From Ipomoea triloba (lineage: Eukaryota; Streptophyta; Magnoliopsida; Solanales; Convolvulaceae), in NCBI RefSeq assembly GCF_003576645.1, contig NC_044920.1, forward strand, positions 24,538,506-24,602,505: a stretch of DNA of 64,000 bases. The letters run 5' to 3'. A model generated the notes under the pieces. It did no database searches, had not been told where the DNA came from, and was given only the letters and a program-made list of their open reading frames with translations. Each line of letters opens with the position of its first letter. Within the stretch, counting starts at the first letter, position 1. Shown here piece by piece: positions 35,632-49,849 of the stretch. Both the position numbers and the translations under genes were made by a program.

Positions 35632-38600
35632 ATCGAGCTTTACCTCAAAAATTATTTAGGCCCTCAAACTTTTAAAATTTGAAATTAGGTACAGAAACAT
35701 GTCAATTTACTTCATCAATGCATAATTACCTGTTATTGAACTGTAATAGCAGGTAAATGTAAATATGATTTTTTTTGTAAAAAATATGTCAAATTGGCCA
35801 CTGAATGTTTTTTAAAGTTGCAATTAGGTATATAAACAAGTCAATTTAGTTCAACAAAGCATAATTACCTGTTGGTGACCTGTAATAACAGGTAAATGTA
35901 AATATGAATTTTTTTGGAAAATATATGTCAAATTGGCCATAGAACCTTTTAAAGTTGCAATAAGATACATAAATATGTCAATTTAGTTCATCAAGGCATA
36001 ATTACCTGTTAGTGACCTGCAATAGCAGGTAAACGTAAATATGACTTTTTTTTTTTGAAAAAATATGTTAAATAGGTCATTGAAGTTTTTTTAATTGCAA
36101 TTAGATACACAAAAAAGTCAATTTAGTTCATCAAGATAAAATTACTTGTTGACTTGTAATAGCAGGTAAAGCTAAATATGACTTTTTTTTTGCAAAAAAT
36201 ATGTCAAATAGGCCGTCGAAATTTTTAAAGTTGCAATTAGATACATAAACATGTCAATTTAGTTCATCAAGGCATAATTACCTGTTAGTGACCTATAATA
36301 GCAGGTAAATGTAAATATGACTTTTTTTTTTGCAAAAAAGATGTCAAATAGGCCATCGAACTTTACGTGAAAAATTAATTAGGCCCTCAAACTTTTTAAA
36401 GTTGCAATTAGGTAATAATAAACATGTCGATTTAGTTCATGAAGGCATAATTATCTGTTAGTAACCTGTAATAGCAGGTAAATGGAAATATGAGTTTTTT
36501 TGCAAAAAATATGTCAAATAGGCCGTCGAAGTTTTTAAAGTTGCAATTAGGTACATAAACAAGTCAATTTAGTTCATCAAAGCATAATTACCTATTGGTG
36601 ACCTGTAATAGCAGGTAATGTAAATATGATTTTTTTTGGAAAATATATGTCAAATAGGCCATAGAACTTTTTAAAGTTGCAATTAGATACATAAACATGT
36701 CAATTTAGTTCATCAAGGCATAATTATCTGTTAGTGAACTGTAATAGCAGGTAATGTAAATATGACTTTTTTTGCAAAAAATATGTCAAATAAGCCATTG
36801 AAATTTTTAAAGCTGCAATTAGGTACATAAACAAGTCAATTTAGGTCATCAAGACATAATTATCTGTTTGTGACCTGTACTACCAGGTAAATGTAAATAT
36901 GACTTTTTTTGGAAAAAATATGTCAAATAGGCCATTGAACTTTTTAAAGTTGCAATTAGGTACATAAACATGTCAATTTAGTTCATAATTATCTGTTAGT
37001 GACCTGTAATAACAGGTAAATGTAAATATCCCTTTTTTTGCAAAAAATATGACAAATAGGTCATTGAACTTTACTTGAAAAATTAATAACGCCCTCAACA
37101 TTTTTAAAGTTGCAATTAGATACATAAACATTTCAATTTAGTTCATCAAGGCATAATTACCTGTTATTGACCTGTAATATCAGGTAAATGTAAATATTAC
37201 TTTTTTATGAAAAAAAATATGTCAAATAGGCCATCGAGCTTCACTTGAAAATTTAATTAGGCCCTCAAAGTTTTTAAAGTTTCAATTAAGTACATAAACA
37301 AGTCAATTTAGTTTATCAATGCATAATTACCTGTTATTGATATGTAATACTAGTTAAATCTAAATATGACTTTCTTTTTTTTTTGTAAAAAATATGTCAA
37401 ATAGGCCATAGAACTTTACCTGAAAAATTAATTAGGCACTCAAACTTTTTAAAGTTGCAATTAAGTACATGTCAATTTAGTTCATCAAGTCATAATTAAC
37501 TGTTAGTGACCTGTAATAGCAGGTAAATGTAAATATGACTTTTTTTTGGAAAAAATATGTCAAATAGGCCATCGAAATTTTTAAAGTTGCAATTAGATAC
37601 ATAAACATGTCAATTTAGTTCATTAAGTCATAATTACCTGTTAGTGTCCTGTAATAGCAGGTAAATGTAAATATGACTTTTTTTTGGAAAAAATATGTCA
37701 AATAGGCCATCGAAATTTTTAAAGTTGCAATTAGATACATAAACATGTCAATTTAGTTCATCAAGGCATAATTACCTGTTAGTGACCTGTAATAGCAGGT
37801 AAATGTAAATATGACTTTTTTTTGGAAAAAATATGTCAAATAGGCCATCGAAATTTTTAAAGTTGCAATTAGATACACAAACATGTCAATTTAGTTTATC
37901 AAGGCATAATTACCTGTTAGTGACCTATAATAGCAGGTAAATCTAAATATGACTTTTTTTTTTTGCAAAAAAGATGTCAAATAGGCCATCGAACTTTACG
38001 TGAAAAATTAATTAGGCCCTCAAACTTTTTAAAGTTGCAATTAGGTAATAATAAACATGTCGATTTAGTTCATGAAGGCATAATTATCTGTTAGTAACCT
38101 GTAATAGCAGGTAAATGTAAATATGACTTTTTTTGGAAAAAATATGTCAAATAGGCCATCGAACTTTTTAAAGTTGCAATTAGGTACATAAACATGTCAA
38201 TTTAGTTCATAATTACCTGTTAGTGACCTGTAATAACAGGTAAATGTAAATATCCCTTTTTTTGCAAAAAATATGTCAAATAGGTCATTGAACTTTACTT
38301 GAAAAATTAATTAGGCCCTCAAACTTTTTAAAGTTGCAATTAGGTACATAAACATGTCAATTTAGTTCATCAAGGCATAATTACCTGTTAGTGACCTGTA
38401 ATAGCAGGTAAATGTAAATATGACTTTTTTTTGTAAAAAATATGTCAAATAGGCCATTGAAATTTTTAAAGTTGCAATAAGATACATAAACATGTCAATT
38501 TAGTTCATCAAAGCATAATTACCTGTTACTGACCTGTAATAGTAGGTAATGTAAATATGACTTTTTTGGAAAAAATATATCAAATAGGCCATTGAACTTT

Positions 38601-40802
38601 ACGTGAAAAATTAATTAGACCCTCAAACGTTTTAAAGCTGCAATTAGGTAAATAAGCATGTCAATTTAGTTTATCAAGGCATAATTACCTGTTACTGACC
38701 TGTAATAGCAGGTAAATGTAAATATGACTTTTTTTGCAAAAAATATATCAAATAGGCCATCGAACTTTACGTGAAAAATTAATTAGACTCTCAAACTTTT
38801 TAAAGTTGCAATTAGGTACATAAACATGTCAATTTAGTTAATCAAAGCATAATTACCTGTTGGTGACCATTAATACCAGGTAATGTAAATATGATTTTTC
38901 TTGGAAAATATATGTCAAATAGGCCATAGAACTTTTTAAAGTTGCAATTAGATACATAATCATGTCAATTTAGTTCATCTAGGCATAATTACCTGTTAGT
39001 GACCTGTAATAGCAGGTAAATGTAAATATGACTTTTTTTCTTTTGCAGAAAATAAGTCAAATAGGGCATTGAAGTTTTTAAAGTTGCAATTTGGTACATA
39101 AACATGTCAATTTAGTTCATCAAGGCATAATTACCTGTTAATGACCTGTAATATCAGGTAAATGTAAATATTACTTTTTTTGGAAAAAATATGTCAAATA
39201 GGCCATCGAACTTTTTAAAGTTGCAATTAGGTACATAAACATGTCAATTTAGTTCATATTTACCTGTTAGTGACCTGTAATAACAGGTAAATGTAAATAT
39301 CCCTTTTTTTGCAAAAAATATGTCAAATAGGTCATTGAACTTTACTTGAAAAATTAATTAGGCCCTCAACATTTTTAAAGTTGCAATTAGATACATAAAC
39401 ATTTCAATTTAGTTCATCAAGGCATAATTACCTGTTATTGACCTGTAATATCAGGTAAATGTAAATATTACTTTTTTATGAAAAAAATATGTCAAATAGG
39501 CCATCGAACTTCACTTGAAAATTTAATTAGGCCCTCAAAGTTTATAAAGTTTCAATTAAGTACATAAACAAGTCAATTTAGTTTATCAAAGCATAATTAC
39601 CTGTTAGTGATATGTAATACTAGTTAAATCTAAATATGACAATCTTTTTTTTTGTAAAAAATATGTCAAATAGGCCATAGAACTTTACCTGAAAAATTAA
39701 TTAGGCCCTCAAACTTTTTAAAGTTGCAATTAAGTACATGTCAATTTAGTTCATCAAGTCATAATTAACTGTTAGTGACCTGTAATAGCAGGTAAATGTA
39801 AATATGACTTTTTTTTGGAAAAAATATGTCAAATAGGCCATCGAAATTTTTAAAGTTGCAATTAGATACATAAACATGTCAATTTAGTTCATCAAGGCAT
39901 AATTACCTGTTAGTGACCTATAATAGCAGGTAAATGTAAATATGACTTTTTTTTTTTTTGCAAAAAAGATGTCAAATAGGCCATCGAACTTTACGTGAAA
40001 AATTAATTAGGCCCTTAAACTTTTTAAAGTTGCAATTAGGTAATAATAAACATGTCGATTTAGTTCATGAAGGCATAATTATCTGTTAGTAACCTGTAAT
40101 AGCAGGTAAATGTAAATATGACTTTTTTTTGGAAAAAATATGTCAAATAGGCCATCGAAATTGTTAAAGTTGCAATTAGATACATAAACATGTCAATTTA
40201 GTTCATCAAGGCATAATTACTTGTTAGTGATCTGGGGGTAAATGTAAATATCCATTTTTTTGCAAAAAATATGTCAAATAGGACATTGAACTTTACCTGA
40301 AAAATTAATTAGGCCCTCAACATTTTTAAAGTTGCAATTAGATACATAAACATGTCAATTTAGTTCATCAAGGCATAATTACTTGTTAGTGATCTGGGGG
40401 TAAATGTAAATATCCATTTTTTTGCAAAAAATATGTCAAATAGGTCATTGAACTTTACTTGAAAAATTAATTAGGCCCTCAACATTTTTAAAGTTGCAAT
40501 TAGATACATAAACATTTCAATTTAGTTAATCAAGGCATAATTACCTGTTAGTGACCTGTAATATCAGGTAAATGTAAATATTACTTTTTTATGAAAAAAA
40601 TATGTCAAATAGCCCATCGAACTTCACTTGAAAATTTAATTAGGCCCTCAAAGTTTATAAAGTTTCAATTAAGTACATAAACAAGTCAATTTAGTTTATC
40701 AAAGCATAATTACCTGTTAGTGATATGTAATACTAGTTAAATCTAAATATGACTTTCTTTTTTTTGTAAAAAATATGTCAAATAGGCCATAGAACTTTAC
40801 CT

Positions 40803-41455
40803 GAAAAATTAATTAGGCCCTCAAACTTTTTAAAGTTGCAATTAAGTACATGTCAATTTAGTTCATCAAGTCATAATTAACTGTTAGTGACCTGTAATAG
40901 CAGGTAAATGTAAATGTGACTTTTTTTTGGAAAAAATATGTCAAATAGGCCATCGAAATTTTTAAAGTTGCAATTAGATACATAAACATGTCAATTTAGT
41001 TCATCAAGGCATAATTACCTGTTAGTGACCTATAATAGCAGGTAAATGTAAATATGACTTTTTTTTTTTTTGCAAAAAAGATGTCAAATAGGCCATCGAA
41101 CTTTACGTGAAAAATTAATTAGGCCCTCAAACTTTTTAAAGTTGCAATTAAGTACATGTCAATTTAGTTCATCAAGTCATAATTAACTGTTAGTGACCTG
41201 TAATAGCAGGTAAATGTAAATGTGACTTTTTTTTGGAAAAAATATGTCAAATAGGCCATCGAAATTTTTAAAGTTGCAATTAGATACATAAACATGTCAA
41301 TTTAGTTCATCAAGGCATAATTACCTGTTAGTGACCTATAATAGCAGGTAAATGTAAATATGACTTTTTTTTTTTTTGCAAAAAAGATGTCAAATAGGCC
41401 ATCGAACTTTACGTGAAAAATTAATTAGGCCCTCAAACTTTTTAAAGTTGCAATT
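40803..41455 (+). repeat. 306-bp dimer (long plus short monomer) x 2
   Basis: The rare AAATGTGACT variant occurs with 306-bp spacing (TGTGAC at 40915 and 41221). Surrounding sequence is duplicated, including AAAAAAGATGTC and AAGTACATGTC. Confidence 0.8.
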
Positions 41456-41949
41456 AGGTAATAATAAACATGTCGATTTAGTTCATGAAGGCATAATTAT
41501 CTGTTAGTAACCTGTAATAGCAGGTAAATGGAAATATGAGTTTTTTTGCAAAAAAATATGTCAAATAGGCCGTCGAAGTTTTTAAAGTTGCAATTAGGTA
41601 CATAAACATGTCAATTTAGTTCATCAAAGCATAATTACCTATTGGTGACCTGTAATAGCAGGTAATGTAAATATGATTTTTTTTGGAAAATATATGTCAA
41701 ATAGGCCATAGAACTTTTTAAAGTTGCAATTAGATACATAAACATGTCAATTTAGTTTATCAAGGCATAATTATCTGTTAGTGAACTGTAATAGCAGGTA
41801 ATGTAAATATGACTTTTTTTGCAAAAAATATGTCAAATAAGCCATTGAAATTTTTAAAGGTGCAATTAGGTACATAAACAAGTCAATTTAGGTCATCAAG
41901 GCATAATTATCTGTTTGTGACCTGTACTACCAGGTAAATGTAAATATGA

Positions 41950-42385
41950 CTTTTTTTGAAAAAAATATGTCAAATAAGCCATCGAAATTTTTAAAGTTGC
42001 AATTAGATACATAAACATGTCAATTTAGTTTATCAAGGCATAATTATCTGTTAGTGATCTGTAATAGAAGGTAAATGTAAATATGACTTTTTTTGAAAAA
42101 AATATGTCAAATAAGCCATCGAAATTTTTAAAGTTGCAATTAGATACATAAACATGTCAATTTAGTTTATCAAGGCATAATTATCTGTTAGTGATCTGTA
42201 ATAGAAGGTAAATGTAAATATGACTTTTTTTGAAAAAAATATGTCAAATAAGCCATCGAAATTTTTAAAGTTGCAATTAGATACATAAACATGTCAATTT
42301 AGTTTATCAAGGCATAATTATCTGTTAGTGATCTGTAATAGAAGGTAAATGTAAATATGACTTTTTTTGAAAAAAATATGTCAAA
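41950..42385 (+). repeat. Homogeneous sub-array: 137-bp monomer x 3
   Basis: GAAAAAAATATG recurs at 41958, 42095, 42232 and 42369, exactly 137 bp apart. Copies share TAATAGAAGGTAAATG and AATAAGCCATCG variants. The fourth start leads into a different, long monomer. Confidence 0.9.
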
Positions 42386-42579
42386 TAGGCCATCGAACTT
42401 TACGTGAAAAATTAATTAGGCCCTCAAACTTTTTAAAGTTGTAATTAAGTACATGTCAATTTAGTTAATCAAGTCATAATTAACTGTTAGTGACCTGTAA
42501 TAGCAGGTAAATAAAAATATGACTTTTTTTTTGAAAAAAATATGTCAAATAAGCCATCGAAATTTTTAAAGTTGCAATT

Positions 42580-42663
42580 AGATACACAAACGTGTCAATT
42601 TAGTTCATCAAGGCATAATTAAGATACACAAACGTGTCAATTTAGTTCATCAAGGCATAATTA
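42580..42663 (+). repeat. 42-bp tandem duplication (x2)
   Basis: AGATACACAAACG occurs at 42580 and 42622. The 42-bp unit covers only about a third of a monomer, so the monomer phase is broken. Confidence 0.9.
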
Positions 42664-42832
42664 CCTGTTAGTGACCTGTAATAGCAGGTAAATGTAAATA
42701 TGACTTTTTTTTTGCAAAAAATATGTCAAATAGGCCATCGAACTTTACGTGAAAAATTAATTAGGCCCTCAAACTTTTTAAAGTTGCAATTAGGTAAATA
42801 AACAAGTCAATTAAGTTCATGAAGGCATAATT

Positions 42833-42916
42833 ACCTGTTAGTGACCAGTAATAGCAGGTAAATGTAAATATGATACCTGTTAGTGACCAGTAATAGCAGG
42901 TAAATGTAAATATGAC
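42833..42916 (+). repeat. 42-bp tandem duplication (x2)
   Basis: ACCTGTTAGTGACCAG occurs at 42833 and 42875. It has the same 42-bp period as the duplication 250 bp upstream but lies at a different part of the monomer. Confidence 0.9.
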
Positions 42917-45900
42917 TTTTTTTGTAATAAAATATGTCAAATAGGCCATTGAAATTTTTAAAGTTGCAATAAGATACATAAACATGTCAATTTAGTTCAT
43001 CAAAACATAATTACCTGTTATTGACCTGTAATAGTAGGTAATGTAAATATGACTTTTTTTGCAAAAAATATATCAAATAGGCCATCGAACTTTACGTGAA
43101 AAATTAATTAGACCCTCAAACGTTTTAAAGCTGCAATTAGGTAAATAAGCATGTCAATTTAGTTCATCAAGGCATAGTTACTTGTTAGTGACCTGTAATA
43201 GCATGTAAATGTAAATATGACTTTTTTTGCAAAAAATATATCAAATAGGCCATCGAACTTTACGTGAAAAATTAATTAGACTCTCAAACTTTTTAAAGTT
43301 GCAATTAGGTACATAAACATGTCAATTTAGTTAATCAAAGCATAATTACCTGTTGGTGACCTGTAATACCAGGTAATGTAAATATGATTTTTCTTGGAAA
43401 ATATATGTAAAATAGGCCATAGAACTTTTTAAAGTTGCAATTAGATACATAATCATGTTAATTTAGTTCATCTAGGGATAATTATCTGTTAGTGGCCTGT
43501 AATAGCAGGTAAATGTAAATATGACTTTTTTTCTTTTGCAGAAAATATGTCAAATAGGGTATTGAAGTTTTTAAAGTTGCAATTTGGTACATAAACAAGT
43601 CAATTTAGTTCATCAAGGCATAATTACCTGTTAGTGACCTGTAATAGCAGGTAATTGTAAATATGACTTTTTTTTGAAAAAATATGTCAAATAGGCCATT
43701 GAAGTTTTTAAAGTTGCAATTAGATACATAAAAAAGTCAATTTAGATCATCAAGGCAAAATTACCTGTTGACCTGTAATAGCAGGTAAATGTAAATATCA
43801 CTTTTTTTGCAAAAAATATGTCAAATATGCCATTGAAGTTTTTAAAGTTGCAATTAGGTACATAAACATGTCAATTTAGTTCATCAAGGCATAATTACCT
43901 GTTAGTGACCTGTAATAGCAGGTAAATGTAAATATGACTTTTTTTGTAAAAAATATGTCAAATAGGCCATTGAAGTTTTTAAAGTTGAAATTAGGTACAT
44001 AAACATGTCAATTTAGTTCATCAAGGCATAATTACCTGTTAGAGACCTGTAATAGCGGGTAATGTAAATATGACTTTTTTTTGGAAAAAATATGTCAAAT
44101 AGGCCATCGAAATTTTTAAAGTTGCAATTCGATACATAAACATGTCAATTTAGTTTTATCAAGTCATAATTACCTGTTACTGACCTGTAATAGCAGGTAA
44201 ATGTAAATATGAGTTTTTTTTGCAAAAAATATGTCAAATAGACAATCGAACTTTACCTCAAAAATTATTTAGGCCCTCAAACTTTTAAAATTTGAAATTA
44301 GGTACATAAACATGTCAATTTAGTTTATCAATGCATAATAACCTGTTATTGAACTGTAATAACAGGTAAATGTAAATACGATTTTTTTTGAAAAAAATAT
44401 GTCAAATAGGCCATAGAAAGTTTTTTAAAGTTGCAATTAGGTATATAAACAAGTCAATTTAGTTCAACAAAGCATAATTACCTGTTGGTGACCTGTAATA
44501 CCAGGTAAATGTAAATATCTATTTTTTTGGAAAAAATATGTCAAATAGGCAATAGAACCTTTTAAAGTTGCAATAAGATACATAAACATTTCAATTTAGT
44601 TCATCAAGGCATAATTAACAGTTAGTGACCTGTAATAGCAGGTAAACGTAAATATGACTTTTTTTTTTGAAAAAATATGTTAAATAGGTCATTGAAGTTT
44701 TTAAAGTTGCAATTAGATACACAAAAAAGTCAATTTAGTTCATCAAGATAAAATTACTTGTTGACCTGTAATAGCAAGTAAATGTAAATATGACTTTTTT
44801 TTTTGCAAAAAATATGTCAAATAGGCCATTGAAGTTTTTAAAGTTGAAATTAGGTACGTAAACATGTCAATTTAGTTTATCAAGGCATAATTACCTGTTA
44901 GAGACCTGTAATAGCGGGTAAATGTAAATATGACTTTTTTTTGGAAAAAATATGTCAAATAGGCCATCGAAATTTTTAAAGTTGCAATTAGATACATAAA
45001 CATGTCAATTTAGTTCATCAAGGTATAATTACCTGTTAGTGACCTGTAATAGCAGGTAAATGTAAATATGACTTCTTTTTTTTTTGCAAAAAATATGTCA
45101 AATAGGCCATCGAACTTTTTAAAGTTGCAATTAGGTAATAATAAACATGTCAATTTAGTTCATGAAGTCATAATTATCTGTTAGTAACCTGTAATAGCAG
45201 GTAAATGGAAATATGAGTTTTTTCGCAAAAAATATGTCAAATAGGCCGTCGAAGTTTTTAATGTTGCAATTAGGTAAATAAACATGTCAATTTAGTTCAT
45301 CAAAGCATAATTACCTGTTGGTGACCTTTAATACCAGGTAATGTAAATATGATTTTTTTTGAAAAATATATGTCAAATATGCCATAGAACTTTTTAAAGT
45401 TGCAATTAGATACATAAACATGTCAATTTAGTTAATCAAGGCATAATTATCTGTTAGTGAACAGTAATAGCAGGTAATGTAAATATGACTTTTTTTGCAA
45501 AAAATATGTCAAATAAGCCATTGAAATTTTTAAAGGTGCAATTAGGTACATAAACAAGTCAATTTAGGTCATCAAGGCATAATTATCTGTTTGTGACCTG
45601 TACTACCAGGTAAATGTAAATATGACTTTTTTTGGAAAAAATATGTCAAATAGGCCATCGAACTTTTTAAAGTTGCAATTAGGTACATAAACATGTCAAT
45701 TTAGTTCATAATTACCTGTTAGTGACCTGTAATAACAGGTAAATGTAAATATCCCTTTTTTTGCAAAAAATATGTCAAATAGGTCATTGAACTTTACTTG
45801 AAAAATTAATTAGGCCCTCAACATTTTTAAAGTTTCAATTAGATACATAAATATTTCAATTTAGTTCATCAAGGCATAATTACCTGTTAGTGACCTGTAA

Positions 45901-48067
45901 TATCAGGTAAATGTAAATATTACTTTTTTATGAAAAAAATATGTCAAATAGGCCATCGAACTTTACGTGAAAAATTAATTAGGCCCTCAAACTTTTTAAA
46001 GTTGCAATTAGGTACATAAACATGTCAATTTAGTTCATGAAGGCATAATTACCTGTTAGTGACCTGTAATAGCAGGTAAATGTAAATCTCACTTTTTTTT
46101 GCAAAAAATATGTCAAATAGGCCATCGAACTTTACGTGAAAAATTAATTAGGCCCTCAAACTTTTTAAAGTTGTAATTAAGTACATGTCAATTTAGTTAA
46201 TCAAGTCATAATTAACTGTTAGTGACCTGTAATAGCAGGTAAATGTAAATATGACTTTTTTTTGAAAAAAATATGTCAAATAAGCCATCGAAATTTTTAA
46301 AGTTGCAATTAGATACACAAACGTGTCAATTTAGTTCATCAAGGCATAATTACCTGTTAGTGACCTGTAATAGCAGGTAAATGTAAATATGACTTTTTTT
46401 TTGCAAAAAATATGTCAAATAGGCCATCGAACTTTACGTGAAAAATTAATTAGGCCCTCAAACTTTTTAAAGTTGCAATTAGGTAAATAAACAAGTCAAT
46501 TAAGTTCATGAAGGCATAATTACCTGTTAGTGACCAGTAATAGCAGGTAAATGTAAATATGAGTTTTTTTGCAAAAAATATGTCAAATAGGCCATCGAAG
46601 TTTTTAAAGTTGCAATTACGTACATAAACATGTCAATTTAGTTAATCAAAGCATAATTACCTGTTGGTGATCTGTAATACCAGGTAATGTAAATATGATT
46701 TTTCTTGGAAAATATATGTCAAATAGGCCATAGAACTTTTTAAAGTTGCAATTAGATACATAATCATGTCAATTTAGTTCATCTAGGCATAATTACCGGT
46801 TAGTGACCTGTAATAGCAGGTAAATGTAAATATCACTTTTTTTTGCAAAAAATATGGCAAATATGCCATCTAACTTTTTAAAGTTGCAATTAGGTACATA
46901 AACATGTCAATTTAGTTCATCAAGGCATAATTACCTGTTAGTGACATGTAATAGCAGGTAAATGTAAATATGACTTTTTTTTTGAAAAAATATGACAAAT
47001 AGGCCATTGAAGTTTTTAAAGTTGCAATTAGTTACATAAAAAAGTCAATTTAGTTCATCAAGGCAAAATTACCTGTTGACCTGTAATAGCAGGTAAATGT
47101 AAATATCACTTTTTTTTGCAAAAAATATGTCAAATATGCCATTGAAGTTTTTAAAGTTGCAATTAGGTACATAAACATGTCAATTTAGTTCATCAAGGCA
47201 TAATTATCTGTTAGTGAACTGTAATAGCAGGTAATGTAAATATAACTTTTTTTGCAAAAAATATGTCAAATAAGCCATTGAAATTTTTAAAGGTGCAATT
47301 AGGTACATAAACAAGTCAATTTAGGTCATTAAGGCATAATTACCTGTTAGTGACCAGTAATAGCAGGTAAATGTAAATATGAGTTTTTTTTCTTTTGCAG
47401 AAAATATGTCAAATAGGGCATTGAAGTTTTTAAAGTTGCAATTTGGTACATAAACATGTCAATTTAGTTCATCAAGGTATAATTACCTGTTAGTGACATG
47501 TAGTAGCATGTAAATGTAAATATGACTTTTTTTTGAAAAAATATGACAAATAGGCCATTGAAGTTTTTTAAAGTTGCAATTAGATACATAAAAAAGTCAA
47601 TTTAGTTCATCAAGGCAAAATTACCTGTTGACCTGTAATAGCAGGTAAATGTAAATATCACTTTTTTTGCAAAAAATATGTCAAATATGCCATTGAAGTT
47701 TTTAAAGTTGCAATTAAGTACATAAAAATGTCAATTTAGTTCATCAAAGCATAATTACCTGTTAGTGACCTGTAATAGTAGGTAATGTAAATATGACTTT
47801 TATTGCAAAAAATATATCAAATAGGCCATCGAACTTTACGTGAAAAATTAATTAGACCCTCAAACGTTTTAAAGCTGCAATTAGGTAAATAAGCATGTCA
47901 ATTTAGTTCATCAAGGCATAATTACCTGTTAGTGACCTGTAATAGCAGGTAAATGTAAATATCCCTTTTTTTTGCAAAAAATATGACAAATAGGTCATTG
48001 AACTTTACTTGAAAAATTAATTAGGCCCTCAACATTTTTAAAGTTGCAATTAGATACATAAACATTT

Positions 48068-49190
48068 CAATTTAGTTCATCAAGGCCTAATTACTTGTTA
48101 GTGACCTGTAATAGCAGGCAAATGTAAATATGACTTTGGGTTGGAAAAAATATGTCAAATAGGGCATTGAAGTTTTTAAAGTTGCTATTAGTTACATAAA
48201 AAAGTCAATTTAGTTCATCAAGGCCTAATTACTTGTTAGTGACCTGTAATAGCAGGCAAATGTAAATATGACTTTGGGTTGGAAAAAATATGTCAAATAG
48301 GGCATTGAAGTTTTTAAAGTTGCTATTAGTTACATAAAAAAGTCAATTTAGTTCATCAAGGCCTAATTACTTGTTAGTGACCTGTAATAGCAGGCAAATG
48401 TAAATATGACTTTGGGTTGGAAAAAATATGTCAAATAGGGCATTGAAGTTTTTAAAGTTGCTATTAGTTACATAAAAAAGTCAATTTAGTTCATCAAGGC
48501 CTAATTACTTGTTAGTGACCTGTAATAGCAGGCAAATGTAAATATGACTTTGGGTTGGAAAAAATATGTCAAATAGGGCATTGAAGTTTTTAAAGTTGCT
48601 ATTAGTTACATAAAAAAGTCAATTTAGTTCATCAAGGCCTAATTACTTGTTAGTGACCTGTAATAGCAGGCAAATGTAAATATGACTTTGGGTTGGAAAA
48701 AATATGTCAAATAGGGCATTGAAGTTTTTAAAGTTGCTATTAGTTACATAAAAAAGTCAATTTAGTTCATCAAGGCCTAATTACTTGTTAGTGACCTGTA
48801 ATAGCAGGCAAATGTAAATATGACTTTGGGTTGGAAAAAATATGTCAAATAGGGCATTGAAGTTTTTAAAGTTGCTATTAGTTACATAAAAAAGTCAATT
48901 TAGTTCATCAAGGCCTAATTACTTGTTAGTGACCTGTAATAGCAGGCAAATGTAAATATGACTTTGGGTTGGAAAAAATATGTCAAATAGGGCATTGAAG
49001 TTTTTAAAGTTGCTATTAGTTACATAAAAAAGTCAATTTAGTTCATCAAGGCCTAATTACTTGTTAGTGACCTGTAATAGCAGGCAAATGTAAATATGAC
49101 TTTGGGTTGGAAAAAATATGTCAAATAGGGCATTGAAGTTTTTAAAGTTGCTATTAGTTACATAAAAAAGTCAATTTAGTTCATCAAGGC
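48068..49190 (+). repeat. Homogeneous sub-array: 138-bp monomer x 8 with a GGG-interrupted T tract
   Basis: ACTTTGGGTTGG occurs eight times with TTTGGG at 48135, 48273, 48411, 48549, 48687, 48825, 48963 and 49101, exactly 138 bp apart. This variant replaces the oligo-T run found in nearly all other monomers. Copies also share AAGGCCTAATTACTTG, AGCAGGCAAATG and GTTGCTATTAG. No difference between copies was seen. Confidence 0.95.
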
Positions 49191-49340
49191 ATAATTACCT
49201 GTTAGTGACCTGTAATAGCAGGTAAATGTAAATATGACTTTTTTTGCAAAAAATATATCAAATAGGCCATCGAACTTTACGTGAGAAATTAATTAGACTC
49301 TCAAACTTTTTAAAGTTGCAATTAGGTACATAAACATGTC

Positions 49341-49664
49341 AATTTAGTTAATCAAAGCATAATTACCTGTTGGTGACCATTAAATTTAGTTAATCAAAGC
49401 ATAATTACCTGTTGGTGACCATTAATACCAGGTAATGTAAATATGATTTTTCTTGGAAAATATATGTCAAATAGGCCATAGAACTTTTTAAAGTTGCAAT
49501 TAGATACATAATATAGGCCATAGAACTTTTTAAAGTTGCAATTAGATACATAATCATGTCAATAGAACTTTTTAAAGTTGCAATTAGATACATAATCATG
49601 TCAATTTAGTTCATCTAGGCATCAATTAGATACATAATCATGTCAATTTAGTTCATCTAGGCAT
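49341..49664 (+). repeat. Cluster of four overlapping 42-bp tandem duplications
   Basis: Duplicated landmarks, each 42 bp apart: AATTTAGTTAATCAAAG at 49341/49383; ATAGGCCATAGAAC at 49471/49513; AGAACTTTTTAAAG at 49522/49564; CAATTAGATACATAATC at 49581/49623. The last three follow one another in a staggered way, each duplication starting within the previous one. Confidence 0.9.
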
Positions 49665-49719
49665 TAATTACCTGTTAGTGACCTGTAATAGCAGGTAAAT
49701 GTAAATATGACTTTTTTTC

Positions 49720-49849
49720 TTTTGCAGAAAATAAGTCAAATAGGGCATTGAAGTTTTTAAATTTTGCAGAAAATAAGTCAAATAGGGCATTGAAGTTTTT
49801 AAAGTTGGCAGAAAATAAGTCAAATAGGGCATTGAAGTTTTTAAAGTTG
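49720..49849 (+). repeat. 42-bp tandem triplication
   Basis: GCAGAAAATAAGTCAAATAG occurs at 49724, 49766 and 49808, exactly 42 bp apart, with the junction TTTTTAAATTTTGCAG between the first two copies. Confidence 0.9.

Noticed and set aside
42761..42985. Minus-strand reading frame of 74 codons within the array, with similar ones at 49405-49599, 49668-49868 and 53701-53883
   Set aside because: They are translations of the satellite itself (repeating YLIATLK and AYLTYF motifs). They exist only where a 42-bp duplication, a length change or chance removed stop codons, and there is no start context or conservation.
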